From Lujinxingia sediminis (lineage in GTDB: Bacteria; Myxococcota_A; Bradymonadia; Bradymonadales; Bradymonadaceae): 64,000 bases of DNA. Every line of letters starts with the position of its first letter. The stretch's first letter is position 1. The position numbers were made by a program, and so were the translations under genes. Of this stretch, positions 36,153 through 46,990 are shown in pieces. A model generated the notes under the pieces. The model had not been told where the DNA came from. It saw only the letters and a list, made by a program, of their open reading frames with translations, and made no database searches. The DNA is taken from the NCBI RefSeq assembly GCF_004005565.1, contig NZ_SADD01000017.1, positions 1 to 64,000 on the forward strand, in the 5' to 3' direction.

Positions 36153-38933
36153 ATGGTCACTTCACGCCGTCCCACCCCTGCACTCGCGCTACGGCGATGT
36201 CTGGGGCTGTCCCTCCTTCTCGCGACACTGAGCCTGGGCTCGGCGGCCTGCGGCGGCGATGACGTCGCCGACTCCAGCGATTGGAGCACCGATGAGCCTG
36301 ACGCCGGTGGTGAGGCCGACGCCGACACCGCGCCCGTCGACGAGGAGCGCCCCGACGCCGAGCCCCTCGCGCCTCGCCCCGCATCCATCGTGACGGTGAT
36401 CGAGGTACCGATGCCGGTGATTGCCGGTCAGCGCTTCGATGTGATGTGCGAATTCCTCGACGAAGCTGGCGATGCCATCGCGTACCCCGAAGGTGAAGCG
36501 CCACCTTTTCGTTTCGATCACTCCCCCTCGGGACTCCTCGAAGTTCGCTCCGGCCAGCTGGAAGCGCAACATGTGGGCCAGGCGACCATCGCCTGTGCCT
36601 CGCCAGCGCTGGGACTTCGCGATGAGACGCCTCCCTCCATCGAGATCGTCGCCGGTCCGCTCCACACTCTGAGCACCGAGCTCTCCAACTTCCAGGTCAC
36701 CGCCGGTGACACGGTATCGGCCAGCTGTCGGGGCTTTGATGCGTTTTTTAACCCCGTCGATTTAAGCGGCACCGAGCTCCGCCTGATCTCGGATGTGACC
36801 AACAGCGGGGTGACGCTTGAAGGCCTCGATGCCACCATCACCACCGCCGGATTCTACAACTTAAGCTGCTTCGCCGAGGGCGTTGAGAACCTCAACGAGG
36901 TCACCCTGGAGGTCGTCCCCGATCTTCCCGCGGAGCTCATCGTCAGCGTGGTTCCCGACCAGCCGGTCTACGGCATCGGGCAAATCATCACGTTGAGCGC
37001 CGAAGCGCAGGACCGCTACGGCAACCTCGTCCCTCAGGCGCGCATCACCTACGAGTCGGTTCCGGCCGGCGAATCTTTTGGTGACGGCCGCTTCCGTTTC
37101 GACCAGGACGGCGTCTACACCCTGCGCGCTTCCATCGATGAGAACAACGCCACCGAGGCTCCGCTAAGCCGCGAGGTGGAGATCGTCGTCAACCAAAACG
37201 GTCCCTCGATCGTCTGCACCGGCCCCGGCGACGGCACGATGATCAATCATGCCCCCAACACGATGCTAACCTTCACGGGCACCGTCGAAGACAGCCTTGG
37301 CGTCGAAGAGGTGCTGGTCAACGGGAGCCCCGCCACGCTTGACGATCAGGGCGGCTTCAGCGCTCGCTTCCGCCCCCGATTTGGCATCAATTTTGTCGAT
37401 GTGGTCGCCCGCGACACCTACGGCGAGGAGAGCGTTCGCACCTGCTCCTTCCTCGCCACCGACACCTACGGCAACCACCTGCTCGCCACCGACGATGTCG
37501 TCTCGCTTCGCCTGGCCCAGGACGCGATCGATGATAAGGGGCACACCGCCACCATTCAGAGCCTCAATGACGTGCTGCTGCGCGTGCTCAACAGCGACGG
37601 GCTGCTGCAGCAGATTCGCGACGCGGTGGTTAATCCCAATACTCCGATTGGCAGCGCCTCCTGCTACAACATTTATGTCATCGGTGTTGAGTACTACGGC
37701 ATCAACCTGGGGACCGGGAACCTCTACCGTCACCTCACCGCACTCGATCTCGTCGGCGGCGGTTTAGATATGCAGGCCATCCTCCGCGGTGTGCGCGTTA
37801 AACTTCGCGCCAGCCGCAAGTCGGGCTTTAATATCTGTGTCGGCACCTTCGAGCCCGAAGCTGATGTGAGCAGCGTCACTATGAATCTTACCAGCGATCT
37901 GGCGCTCAATGGACAGACGCTCAGCGCGGGCCTTCGGGGCAACCCCACAGTCACTTCCGGCAACATTTCGGTCAGCGGCAGCAACTGGTTCTCCAGCGCC
38001 GTCTACGGCGCCATCGCCAGCCTGGCCCAGGGTATCATCCGATCGATGATCGAAGACGCCGTCGAGTCCGCGATCGTCGACAACTTCGACAGCCTGCTCG
38101 GCGATCTTCTGGGCAACCTGGGCACCGACGCGCTCAGCGGCGGCATCGAGGTGCCTCGCCTCGATGGCACAGGCCAGATCGAGCTCCTCTACGACCTGGG
38201 CTTCTCCTCGCTCTCGGTGAACAGCGCGCGCATGCTGCTGGGGATGCGCACCCGGGTGCGTCCGCAGACCACCGCGATTGCCTACCCGACCCTGGGTGTC
38301 GCGGTGCCCCCGGGCTCCTACCTTTATGAGCCCTCGGGCGGTCAGAACACCTCGGTGTCGGTGCACCTGATGCTGCTCAACCAGGCCCTGCACGCGCTGT
38401 GGCGCGGCGGACTTCTGGAAGCCGATATTGGCGGGGCCCTCTTTGGCGAAGATGCCGAAGGCGCAGCTGTGAGCCTGCGCACCTCGCTGCCTCCGGTGGC
38501 CGCACTCAACGCCGACGGTAGCGCCACGTTGATGCTGGGCGGCATGCGCCTGGAGATGGTCTACCCGGGCCTCTTCGATGAGCCCGTCACCCTGAGCCTG
38601 GGGGCGACGGCACATACCGAAGTCGCCATGAACAACGGGCAACTGAGCTTCTCCAACATCACCCTCAACGAGTTCCATCTCTCCCCCGACGAGATCTCGC
38701 TCAATGAGGGGACCCGCGACATTCTGGAGGGCTTCTTGCGCGGCTTCTTGCAGACGCTCCTTGACGATGCTCTTAACTCGGCGCTGCCGGAGCTCCCGGT
38801 GCCCTCCTTTGCCATCTCCCCCTCGCTGGGCGTTTACGGCCTGCCGGTGGGCGGAGAGCTCGGGTTGACCAACCCGGCGCTCGATTCGACCAATCGCCAC
38901 CTCATCCTTCGCGGCAACTTCGGAGTCCGGTGA
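36153..38933 (+). CDS. Ig-like/BPI-LBP-like (TULIP) lipoprotein, first of a tandem pair
   Basis: A 926-residue lipoprotein (signal ending SAACGG). After an acidic linker come about four Ig-like beta-sandwich segments (residues 70-430), for example EVLVNGSPATLDDQGGFSARFRPRFGINFVDVVARD. The C-terminal 480 residues alternate amphipathic helices and strands and resemble bactericidal/permeability-increasing (BPI/LBP) proteins: VSVHLMLLNQALHALWRGGLLEADI matches the BPI-C start, and the end has PSLGVYGL...NRHLILRGNF. A tubular lipid-binding domain in the periplasm or at the surface is inferred. The next gene has the same layout. ACGGGAGC lies about nine bases before the ATG at 36153. Confidence 0.68.
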   Translation: MVTSRRPTPALALRRCLGLSLLLATLSLGSAACGGDDVADSSDWSTDEPDAGGEADADTAPVDEERPDAEPLAPRPASIVTVIEVPMPVIAGQRFDVMCEFLDEAGDAIAYPEGEAPPFRFDHSPSGLLEVRSGQLEAQHVGQATIACASPALGLRDETPPSIEIVAGPLHTLSTELSNFQVTAGDTVSASCRGFDAFFNPVDLSGTELRLISDVTNSGVTLEGLDATITTAGFYNLSCFAEGVENLNEVTLEVVPDLPAELIVSVVPDQPVYGIGQIITLSAEAQDRYGNLVPQARITYESVPAGESFGDGRFRFDQDGVYTLRASIDENNATEAPLSREVEIVVNQNGPSIVCTGPGDGTMINHAPNTMLTFTGTVEDSLGVEEVLVNGSPATLDDQGGFSARFRPRFGINFVDVVARDTYGEESVRTCSFLATDTYGNHLLATDDVVSLRLAQDAIDDKGHTATIQSLNDVLLRVLNSDGLLQQIRDAVVNPNTPIGSASCYNIYVIGVEYYGINLGTGNLYRHLTALDLVGGGLDMQAILRGVRVKLRASRKSGFNICVGTFEPEADVSSVTMNLTSDLALNGQTLSAGLRGNPTVTSGNISVSGSNWFSSAVYGAIASLAQGIIRSMIEDAVESAIVDNFDSLLGDLLGNLGTDALSGGIEVPRLDGTGQIELLYDLGFSSLSVNSARMLLGMRTRVRPQTTAIAYPTLGVAVPPGSYLYEPSGGQNTSVSVHLMLLNQALHALWRGGLLEADIGGALFGEDAEGAAVSLRTSLPPVAALNADGSATLMLGGMRLEMVYPGLFDEPVTLSLGATAHTEVAMNNGQLSFSNITLNEFHLSPDEISLNEGTRDILEGFLRGFLQTLLDDALNSALPELPVPSFAISPSLGVYGLPVGGELGLTNPALDSTNRHLILRGNFGVR

Positions 38934-38937
38934 ACCT

Positions 38938-41124
38938 ATGCGACGACCTCTGAGCACGCTCTTAATCGCCCTGCTCCCGCTCGCGCTGGGGAGCCTTACG
39001 CTGACAGCCTGCGGTGCCGATGAAGGCCCCAACACGACCGGTCAAGATACGGACGTGGAAACCGACGCCGGCGATGAACCCGACGTCGAACCCCAACCCG
39101 CCGAGTGGGAGGCACCGGCCGAGGTACGTGTCAGCGTTACCCCGACTCGCCAGGCCTACGCGGTCGGCTCGCGCATCACGCCCACGGCCACCGTCTACGA
39201 CGGCCTCAACCGCCGCATCTCGCCGGCGGTGCGCTGGTTGGTCACCCCGGCCGAGTTCGTCGAGAAAGACGGCGACGAAAATCGCTGGTTTGTACGCCAG
39301 GAAGGCCCGGTGACCTTCAAGGCATGTGTCGATCGTGAGGATGGCGAGGCGATCTGCGGTAGCCGGATCACGATGGTCGACGCCGGCCCGCCCACCGTCA
39401 CGCTGGAGAGCCCGCTTCCCGGCGCGCAGCTTCTGGCAGCCGAGCATCCCACCATCGAGGTCAGCGGTCAGGTCACAGACCCCAACCCCATCGTAAGCGT
39501 GCACGTCAACGGACAGGCGATCGAACTGGACGAAGACGGCCATTTCAGCACCACCTTCGAGCCCAGGGTCGGGCTTAATGCCGTCAACGTCACCGCCTTT
39601 GACGGTCTTCACGACCGGGAGGGCTACGCCGAGGCCAACTTCATCTGGGCACCGGCCTATCACCCGGCCGACGTCGACGGATCGGTGACCCTGGACGACG
39701 GCCTGATCCTTAACCTGGGTCAGAACTTCTTTGATGACAGCCAACCTCTCGAAATCTTGAGCGAGGCTCAGGTCGCAACCGATGATCTGGCAGACATCCT
39801 CTACCTGGTGTTGCGCTACCTCGACCTGACCTCTCAGCTTCCCGACCCGGTCGTCGACTCCAGTGCGCTGACGCTGCGCATTCTGGACGTCGCCGTTAAC
39901 GAGCCCCGGGTTGAGATCGATGTCACCGACGAGGGCCTGCAACTCTTCGCCCAGATCCCCAACCTGGTGGCTACCACAGCCGGCGGCCTGGAGTTCAACG
40001 ACCAGTCGTTGAGCCTCGATGGCGAGCTCAGCGCCAGCCTGGCCGTCTTCGCCGAGATCAGCGTGGCCAAAACCAGCGCCGAAGCCCCCTTTGAGGTCGA
40101 ACTGGAGCGCTTCGAGCTCGCCCTCGAACAAGCCACGCCCAACTTCGTCAGCCCCGAGGTCAACGCCGTCTTTGAGCTGGCCAACAGCGCCCTGCGCACA
40201 AGCCTCGAATCGATCATCTTAGAGAGCGTCAACCTCTCCTTCATCGATTCACTTCCCGCGCTCCTTCTCGACGTCTTCACCTCGCTGGAGGGCGCCATCT
40301 CCGAGCAGAGCTTTGAGCTCGACCTGGGAACAGGCCAGCCTGTCGCGCTGAACTTCAACGGCCAGATCTCCCAGCTGGCTCCGGTCTACCGCGAGGGCCT
40401 CGACGGCATCGTCCAGGCACGTCTCTCCACCGGCGTTGCCCCCCTCTTTGCCGAGAGTCCCGGCGTGCCTCTGCTCAGCGCGCCAACTTCGGCGCTCCCC
40501 TACTTCCAGAGCTCCCGACTGCAGATCGGTCTGAACACCGCCCTGGTCAACGGCATTTTCCACAGCCTGTGGAACGCGGGGCTACTCACCATGGACATCA
40601 GTGAAATGATCCCGGCCCCCTTCAACACGCTGGTCCAGGCCGCCCAGATCGACGGCAAGCTCCCGCCCCTGGTCGCCCCCCCGCAAAACGGCGAGCCCTA
40701 CGACCTGATGATTTACCTGGGCCAGCTCGAGATCGAGATGACCTGGCCGGACCGCGTCGACCGCTTTGGCGCGCGTATCAAGGTCGGTGCCAACATGGGG
40801 CTCAGTGGTGGTGAAATCGGCATCACCCTGGCCGAAGAACCCGACATCCATATGTGGCTCATCAGCTCGACCATGGACGAGCCTCAACTCACCGCCGATA
40901 TGCTGGAGCAGCTGATGTACGACCAGCTCTGGCCCGAGATTGAAGGCGCCTTTGGCGAGGGCCTCTCCTTTGCGGTGCCTGCGCCGGATCTGGGAGCCCT
41001 TGGCGAGTTTTCGCCGGCCCTGGCTGACCTGCAGCTCACCCTGCAGCAGTCTCAGCCCCTGGCCACTCGACAGGGGTTTTTGATGGTGGATGCAACCTTC
41101 CGCGGCGAACTCTGGTTGCCTTAA
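38938..41124 (+). CDS. Ig-like/BPI-LBP-like (TULIP) lipoprotein, second of a tandem pair
   Basis: A 728-residue paralogue of the preceding product, beginning four bases after its stop. The lipobox is LTAC. It has fewer Ig-like units (residues 60-235, including the shared IVSVHVNGQAIELDEDGHFSTTFEPRVGLNAVNVTAFD). A C-terminal BPI-like region follows, with LQIGLNTALVNGIFHSLWNAGLLTMDI as its anchor and a conserved final strand. The pair could bind or carry lipids between membranes, perhaps as a heterodimer (inference). No transporter genes are nearby. A bidirectional terminator follows. Confidence 0.68.
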   Translation: MRRPLSTLLIALLPLALGSLTLTACGADEGPNTTGQDTDVETDAGDEPDVEPQPAEWEAPAEVRVSVTPTRQAYAVGSRITPTATVYDGLNRRISPAVRWLVTPAEFVEKDGDENRWFVRQEGPVTFKACVDREDGEAICGSRITMVDAGPPTVTLESPLPGAQLLAAEHPTIEVSGQVTDPNPIVSVHVNGQAIELDEDGHFSTTFEPRVGLNAVNVTAFDGLHDREGYAEANFIWAPAYHPADVDGSVTLDDGLILNLGQNFFDDSQPLEILSEAQVATDDLADILYLVLRYLDLTSQLPDPVVDSSALTLRILDVAVNEPRVEIDVTDEGLQLFAQIPNLVATTAGGLEFNDQSLSLDGELSASLAVFAEISVAKTSAEAPFEVELERFELALEQATPNFVSPEVNAVFELANSALRTSLESIILESVNLSFIDSLPALLLDVFTSLEGAISEQSFELDLGTGQPVALNFNGQISQLAPVYREGLDGIVQARLSTGVAPLFAESPGVPLLSAPTSALPYFQSSRLQIGLNTALVNGIFHSLWNAGLLTMDISEMIPAPFNTLVQAAQIDGKLPPLVAPPQNGEPYDLMIYLGQLEIEMTWPDRVDRFGARIKVGANMGLSGGEIGITLAEEPDIHMWLISSTMDEPQLTADMLEQLMYDQLWPEIEGAFGEGLSFAVPAPDLGALGEFSPALADLQLTLQQSQPLATRQGFLMVDATFRGELWLP

Positions 41125-41187
41125 CAAAGCCGCAACGCAAGCCCACAACCCCTTGATATCATCCACAAAACACTGACAAGCACCAAA

Positions 41188-41223
41188 AAATCCGCCCGCG
41201 AGCTAGTCTCGCGGGCGGATTTT
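41188..41223. terminator. Bidirectional rho-independent terminator
   Basis: A 14-base perfect stem (41188-41201 with 41209-41222) around a 7-base loop, with an A-run on the left and T residues on the right. It serves the convergent TULIP and CAP-domain genes. Confidence 0.9.
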
Positions 41224-41258
41224 CATGTCACGGGACATCGGGCGCTCTCACTGATCCC

Positions 41259-42167
<909 letters not shown>

Positions 42168-42290
42168 CGTAGACCTCTCTGAAAGACTTGTGCAGCCAGA
42201 CCTCGGCCACGTTAGCCCCGCAGAGCAGATCCAGAAACCCCTTTTATTTCAACAACTTGTATAGCATCGCTGTAAAATTACGTTCTCACT

Positions 42291-42322
42291 TACTACGTCG
42301 TGAGCAGATAGTGATGTCGATG
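42291..42322 (-). promoter_or_regulatory. Upstream hairpin element, copy 2
   Basis: Matches 5572-5603 at 26 of 32 positions. One stem pair has changed from C-G to T-A in step, while the outer pairs have become a wobble and a mismatch. It lies 124-155 bases upstream of the CAP lipoprotein start. The rest of 42168-42433 contains a CGATGC-tgta-GCATCG hairpin at 42365-42380 and no gene. Confidence 0.4.
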
Positions 42323-42433
42323 GCTGCGACATTGAGGAAGCACGGGCACGGCGCAAAACGCAGGCGATGCTGTAGCATCGTCGAGGCTTTGCAGCGCCGC
42401 CCGGGATGCTCTCAACGCACCAGACACGACAGC

Positions 42434-43336
42434 TCACGGCGTACCAAGATTCACCCGCTCGATCTCGGCGTTGGCAGCAACAGCCTGATTGCTCCAGTCG
42501 CGGAAGTTCAAGACCTCCCCGCGCACCCGCACCTCCTCGCTGCGCGCCAGATCCACATTCGCGTACACCCAGCAGGGCGCGTTCCACTCGCCGATGGCCT
42601 CAATGCCATCCTCGCTAAAGCCTACATCTACCGGGGTGTAGACCGCCGCGCGCCCGCAGTTCTCTTCAATCGCGATCGACCAGGGAGCATCTCCCACCAG
42701 CACGGCATGCGCCACGTAACACTGGTTTTCCAGCGCGCGGGCCTGGCACCCGATCTTCACCCGGTTGTAGCCATAGGGCGTATCGGTGCAACTGGGCGCG
42801 ATGATCAGATTGGCCCCGGCCTCCACCTGGCGGCGAGCGAGCAGCGGAAATTCGCTGTCATAGCAGATGTTGATGCCAAAGGCGCCAAAGGGCGTCTCGA
42901 AGACCTTGAGCTGGTCGCCGTAAGAAATCAGCCAGAGCTCACTTTCAAAACGCGTCATCAGGATCTTTTCCTGAAAGTCCACGCGCCCCTGAGGGCTGAA
43001 GACGTACGCCCGGTTGCGATACGAGCCGTCGAGCAGGCGTACCGGGTACGACCCACCGATCACATAGACCCCGTACTGGCGGGCAAGCTCCCGGTGCAGC
43101 GCCAGATAATCATCGAGCAGACGCTGCATCTCCGACATCTGAAAGGAAAGATCCTGACGTACCTCTTCGGCAAAGAGGCTGACCAGCTCCATGGAGGCGT
43201 ACTCCGGGAAGACGGCGATCTGCGCCCCCTCACTGGCCGCTTCCTTGACCCAGGCCGAGATCTTGTCGACGTAATGGTTCCACCCCTCCAGAAAATCCAC
43301 CGGATACTGCGCGGTGGCCACACGCACCATGCTCAT
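42434..43336 (-). CDS. Carbon-nitrogen hydrolase (nitrilase superfamily)
   Basis: A 300-residue nitrilase-fold amidase with the complete catalytic triad: Glu45 (VFPEYA), Lys124 (FQEKILMTRFE) and Cys158 (NICYDSEFP). It cleaves an amide or nitrile bond of an unknown substrate. Its start overlaps the stop of the upstream GNAT gene (ATGA), so the two are translationally coupled. In some bacteria, for example YhcX-type proteins, a GNAT domain and a nitrilase are fused into one protein, so this looks like the split form of the same two-step system. The start at 43336 is favoured over an ATG six bases inside by the overlap and a TTGGA site. Confidence 0.88.
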   Translation of the reverse strand: MSMVRVATAQYPVDFLEGWNHYVDKISAWVKEAASEGAQIAVFPEYASMELVSLFAEEVRQDLSFQMSEMQRLLDDYLALHRELARQYGVYVIGGSYPVRLLDGSYRNRAYVFSPQGRVDFQEKILMTRFESELWLISYGDQLKVFETPFGAFGINICYDSEFPLLARRQVEAGANLIIAPSCTDTPYGYNRVKIGCQARALENQCYVAHAVLVGDAPWSIAIEENCGRAAVYTPVDVGFSEDGIEAIGEWNAPCWVYANVDLARSEEVRVRGEVLNFRDWSNQAVAANAEIERVNLGTP

Positions 43337-43947
43337 TCGCTGTCCAAATCTTTAAGCCAGATCTCCATGACTTCCGGCACCTCTTCGACCGTCCCGATCT
43401 CCTTCCAGCGCATCATCGTACGGATCTGAGGCTGACGCTCGTAGCCGCGTTTTCGCCAGAAGGCGTCCAGGGGCTGCCAGCCCTCGGGCCGGCGCGGATG
43501 ATCGGGAGGGCGCACCACGGCGGCAAAGCAGGTGAAACGAAAGGCCCCAAGCGCACTTACATGCGCCTCGCGCTCCCCGAAGAATTTCACGCCTACGCCC
43601 TGCCCCCTGTACTCCGGCAAAAGCACCGACTCCGCCAGATAAAAGATCTCGCCGACGTCATAGCCAAGCTCTTTAAAGGGGCGCTGAAAATCCTCGTCGC
43701 TCTCGGCCATCGGCATTCCGGTCGATACGCCGACGACGCGCTCACCATCGAAGGCGGCCACGAGCACGCTCTCGCTCGACTCCAGATAGCGCGTCAGGTA
43801 GCGGCGCTCATAATCCAGGTCACCGTCGTAAAGGTAGGGGTAGGTGCGAAAGATCTGGATGCGTAGCCGCGCCAGATCATCGACGTACTGATGCACCGAA
43901 TCGCCGCTGAGGCGACGGACCTCCACCTGACCAACCTGTTGCGACAT
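43333..43947 (-). CDS. GNAT-family N-acetyltransferase
   Basis: A 204-residue acetyltransferase. The acetyl-CoA pyrophosphate loop is LPEYRGQGVGVKFF (the R/Q-x-x-G-x-G/A motif), preceded by the beta strand FYLAESVLL. RIQIFRTYPYLYDGDLDYERRYL near the N-terminus matches GNAT domains that are fused to nitrilases elsewhere. The substrate is unknown. It lies 64 bases downstream of upp and overlaps the nitrilase by four bases, so upp-GNAT-nitrilase may form one transcript. The ATG at 43947 begins the region of similarity; the upstream open frame overlaps upp and is not supported. Confidence 0.82.
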   Translation of the reverse strand: MSQQVGQVEVRRLSGDSVHQYVDDLARLRIQIFRTYPYLYDGDLDYERRYLTRYLESSESVLVAAFDGERVVGVSTGMPMAESDEDFQRPFKELGYDVGEIFYLAESVLLPEYRGQGVGVKFFGEREAHVSALGAFRFTCFAAVVRPPDHPRRPEGWQPLDAFWRKRGYERQPQIRTMMRWKEIGTVEEVPEVMEIWLKDLDSE

Positions 43948-44011
43948 CGTCTCGTACTCGAAGAAAAGGACGCGGCCCGAGCTCGCGGCCCGAGCTCGGG
44001 CGCGCGAAGGG

Positions 44012-44641
44012 TTATTTGGTGCCGTAGAGGCGATCGCCGGCATCCCCGAGACCGGGCACGATATAGCCCTTCTCGTTGAGCTTCTCGTCGATGGCCGCCG
44101 TATAGATAGGCACATCCGGGTGTTCGCTGCGCATATGCTCAACGCCCTCGGGCGCGGCCAGCAGGCACATGAACTTGATGGAGCGTGGCCCAAACGCCTT
44201 GATGCGCGTGACCGCCGCGGCCGCCGAATGCCCGGTGGCGAGCATGGGATCGACCACAATCACATCGCGATCATCCATCTGCTCGGGCAATTTCAGATAA
44301 TACTCCACCGGTTGCAGCGTCTCCGGGTCACGGTAGAGCCCGATATGGCCGACGCGGGCCGAAGGAAGAAGCTGGAGAAGCGGATCCACAAAGCCCACGC
44401 CGGCGCGCAGAATCGGCACGATCACGAGCTTTTTACCCACCAGGTGCGGGGCGTTCATCGTGGTCAGCGGCGTCTCGATCTCGGCATACTCAATCGGCAG
44501 ATCGCGCGTGACCTCATAGCCGAGCAAAAGCGCCACCTCACCCATCAGGCTGCGAAAGGCGGCGGTGGTGGTGTCTTTCTCCCGCATCAACGAGAGCTTG
44601 TGTTGAATCAGCGGGTGATCGATGACGGTCACATCTTCCAT
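44012..44641 (-). CDS. upp: Uracil phosphoribosyltransferase
   Basis: Salvages uracil with PRPP to give UMP. The 209-residue protein has [18 protein letters not shown] at the start, [34 protein letters not shown], the PRPP-binding loop [14 protein letters not shown], and the uracil-recognition end [17 protein letters not shown], all standard for bacterial Upp. GGAGG lies six bases before the ATG. No uracil permease gene is adjacent. Confidence 0.96.
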   Translation of the reverse strand: MEDVTVIDHPLIQHKLSLMREKDTTTAAFRSLMGEVALLLGYEVTRDLPIEYAEIETPLTTMNAPHLVGKKLVIVPILRAGVGFVDPLLQLLPSARVGHIGLYRDPETLQPVEYYLKLPEQMDDRDVIVVDPMLATGHSAAAAVTRIKAFGPRSIKFMCLLAAPEGVEHMRSEHPDVPIYTAAIDEKLNEKGYIVPGLGDAGDRLYGTK

Positions 44642-44738
44642 GGTCCACCTCCGCGTGGGGTCGGGTTCCTGAGCAAGGCAAAAAGGGAACTTCCCGCTGG
44701 TTGGTAGCCGCTGGACCGGGGGCGGTCAAGCGCGCCGC

Positions 44739-45446
44739 TCAGGTTCTGCCGGAGACGACCAGAAGTGCGCCGTTGATGGGGTGCTCATCGACCGGGCAAA
44801 GCCCGTAGATGATCGACGCCAGCTCACCGGGGTCGACCCAGGAGTCGAAGTCGGCGTCGGGCATATCCTGACGGTTGGCCTCGGTGTCGATGATCGAGGG
44901 CTGCACCGCGTTGATGGTCACATCCATCCCTTTGACCTCGTCGGCCACCGCGCTGACCAGGGCGTTGAGCCCGGCCTTGGTCGCGGCATACGCGCCCTCC
45001 CCGGCAGCGGGTTTGAGCGTGGAGCGTGAGCTGATAAGCACCACTCGCCCATAGCCGCGCGACTTCATCGACCCCATCACCTCACGCACCATATAGAGCG
45101 AGGAGCGCAGGTTCACGTCGACCAGAAAGTCGATGGCGTCGGGAGCAATGGCATCGATCTTCGACCAACGAAACCCGCCGGCGCAGTGCACCAACACATC
45201 GATCGGCCCGAGTTCCTCACGCACGCTGGCGGCGGCGGTGGCGATAGCCTGGGCGTCGGTCACGTTGACCTGCTGCTCCCAGACGCCCCTGCGATCCTTA
45301 GCTTCGACGAGCTTTCCGTGGCCGGCAGCGTGCAAATCCCAGCACACCACCCGCTCATGACGCTCCGAAAAGTAGGCGACTACATGTTCGCCCAATGCAC
45401 CGGCAGCGCCGGTGACCACCACCACGCGATTGTTTGCATCTGTCAT
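44739..45446 (-). CDS. Short-chain dehydrogenase/reductase
   Basis: A 235-residue classical SDR. The nucleotide-binding motif is TGAAGALG, the VHCAGG segment stands for NNAG, and the catalytic residues are Ser (LISSRS) and Tyr-x3-Lys (YAATK). The Asp after strand 2 (CWDLHA) suggests NAD(H) preference. The substrate is unknown. The ATG at 45446 has GGAGAA upstream; a TTG 36 bases earlier is less likely. It runs towards upp on the same strand with about 97 bases between them. Confidence 0.88.
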   Translation of the reverse strand: MTDANNRVVVVTGAAGALGEHVVAYFSERHERVVCWDLHAAGHGKLVEAKDRRGVWEQQVNVTDAQAIATAAASVREELGPIDVLVHCAGGFRWSKIDAIAPDAIDFLVDVNLRSSLYMVREVMGSMKSRGYGRVVLISSRSTLKPAAGEGAYAATKAGLNALVSAVADEVKGMDVTINAVQPSIIDTEANRQDMPDADFDSWVDPGELASIIYGLCPVDEHPINGALLVVSGRT

Positions 45447-45607
45447 CGGATCTTCTCCATTCGCACCGTCATTGTCAGTCAACTGGCCAGCACGCTCGCC
45501 GTGAACACCTTAAGGCAGTGGCCGCGGCGAGCCGGTGTAGGTGCGAGGGTAGTCACCGCAGCCACCACTTCTATCGCATACACGCATATGTCTTTTAAGG
45601 GGGGACG

Positions 45608-46990
45608 ATGTCATGTGAACACCACGGCGCTCTGTGGCGCTCTGTGCTCGGTACGCTGGCGTTTTTATCATGGGGGATTGCGGGCTGTCATGTGGTGGCG
45701 GAGCCGGCGCAAGAGCCGGCCTCTACCGAGCTCCAGGACGATCGCGGGCGCGCGCTTACCCAGGCGCTTGACCTTCGGTGGTCGGCATTGACAGCCGATG
45801 TGCCGACGGAGCCACAGCAGAGCTCACAGGCCTGGCCCGAGATGGGCTATGAGGTCAGCGTGGAGTGCCCGCTGGTCTATGATTTTGAGTTTAACGCGCC
45901 GCTGGGCGCCGCCATCGCTCGCCAGAGTACCGGTCGGCTGGAGCTGCGCGCACATCCCCGCGAGCAGGGGGCCTTTGAGCTGGCCAATCGCGCCACCGGT
46001 CTTTATCCGGTGCACCGGGGTGTGAGGCACCCCGGCAAAGAGTGGTGGCATGAGGATCTGCAACCGGTTCGTCTGACCCAGCCCGAACGGGGGTTGCTGA
46101 AGTCTGCGGCCCTGCCCGCGCCCTGGCAGCCGGGCGGTTCGATGCTCTCGATGGCAGCGCTCTTTCCGCCCCTGCCTCAGAATCTGGAGGCGCGCGACTG
46201 GCCCGGTCTGATCGACGCCGAGGAGACAGACGCCGCGGCAACGACTTCCGCGCTGAATGTTCGCGTCGAAGACCGCGTGCTTCTTGGCGATGAGCGCGCG
46301 CTCATCCTCGCTGCGCAGGGCGGACCCGACGACCTTCGCGCTCGCTACCTGGTCTCGGAGCGAGGGCGTGTTCTTGCCGCCGCGCTGGTGCTACCCCGGG
46401 GCGATCAGGTGGCGTCTGCCAGCCTGCGCCTGACGGGAAGTTGCGAGGGCCAGCGCTTGCCGCCGGCCGCGCAGCCCGACGACGCCCGCAGCCAGATGAT
46501 TGAAACCTGGACGCGCTTTGCCAATGCCGCCCGCCAGGCGCAGTGGGCGCGCGCGCTGCACCATCTCGACCCCGCACTCCGAGAGACCCACGGCGATGAC
46601 ACCATCACCGCGCTCCTGGACGACCACCTGCGCCACTTCGGCCAGGGCGCCCTCGGAACCATCTCCCCGTCCTCGCCGCTGAGCGAAGACGACGATCGCT
46701 TCACCCTGCAGATCCACGGCCGCAGCCTGGTCGACGACGGCAGCGCCTCCACCGATGTGATCACCGAGATCGTAGCCACCCGCACCGAGCGAGGCCTTCG
46801 CATCGAGCGCGTGCGCTCCACGCTCGACCCGCAGGGCGACCCACAGGAGCTTCTGGAGTTGAGCGCCGGAACGCTACGCAGCAGCGCCCCACGGTCCACC
46901 GAGGCCGGCAGCGGCGATGCAACGGAAAGCCCGGCTGACAGCGCACCCGCCGGGGATGCTCCCGCCGCGGAGGCCCCTGAAGTGCGCTAA
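45608..46990 (+). CDS. Lipoprotein of unknown function
   Basis: A 460-residue lipoprotein with signal SVLGTLAFLSWGIAGC. No domain is recognised. The middle region (about 290-400, TRFANAARQAQWARALHHLDPALRETHGDDTI ... DRFTLQIHGRSLVDDG) reads as a helical pair followed by strands, reminiscent of SnoaL/NTF2-like folds, but this is weak. The C-terminus is Ala/Pro/Ser-rich. AAGGGGGG lies just before the ATG at 45608. It is divergent from the SDR gene and about 100 bases upstream of the FAM20-like kinase gene on the same strand. Confidence 0.6.
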   Translation: MSCEHHGALWRSVLGTLAFLSWGIAGCHVVAEPAQEPASTELQDDRGRALTQALDLRWSALTADVPTEPQQSSQAWPEMGYEVSVECPLVYDFEFNAPLGAAIARQSTGRLELRAHPREQGAFELANRATGLYPVHRGVRHPGKEWWHEDLQPVRLTQPERGLLKSAALPAPWQPGGSMLSMAALFPPLPQNLEARDWPGLIDAEETDAAATTSALNVRVEDRVLLGDERALILAAQGGPDDLRARYLVSERGRVLAAALVLPRGDQVASASLRLTGSCEGQRLPPAAQPDDARSQMIETWTRFANAARQAQWARALHHLDPALRETHGDDTITALLDDHLRHFGQGALGTISPSSPLSEDDDRFTLQIHGRSLVDDGSASTDVITEIVATRTERGLRIERVRSTLDPQGDPQELLELSAGTLRSSAPRSTEAGSGDATESPADSAPAGDAPAAEAPEVR

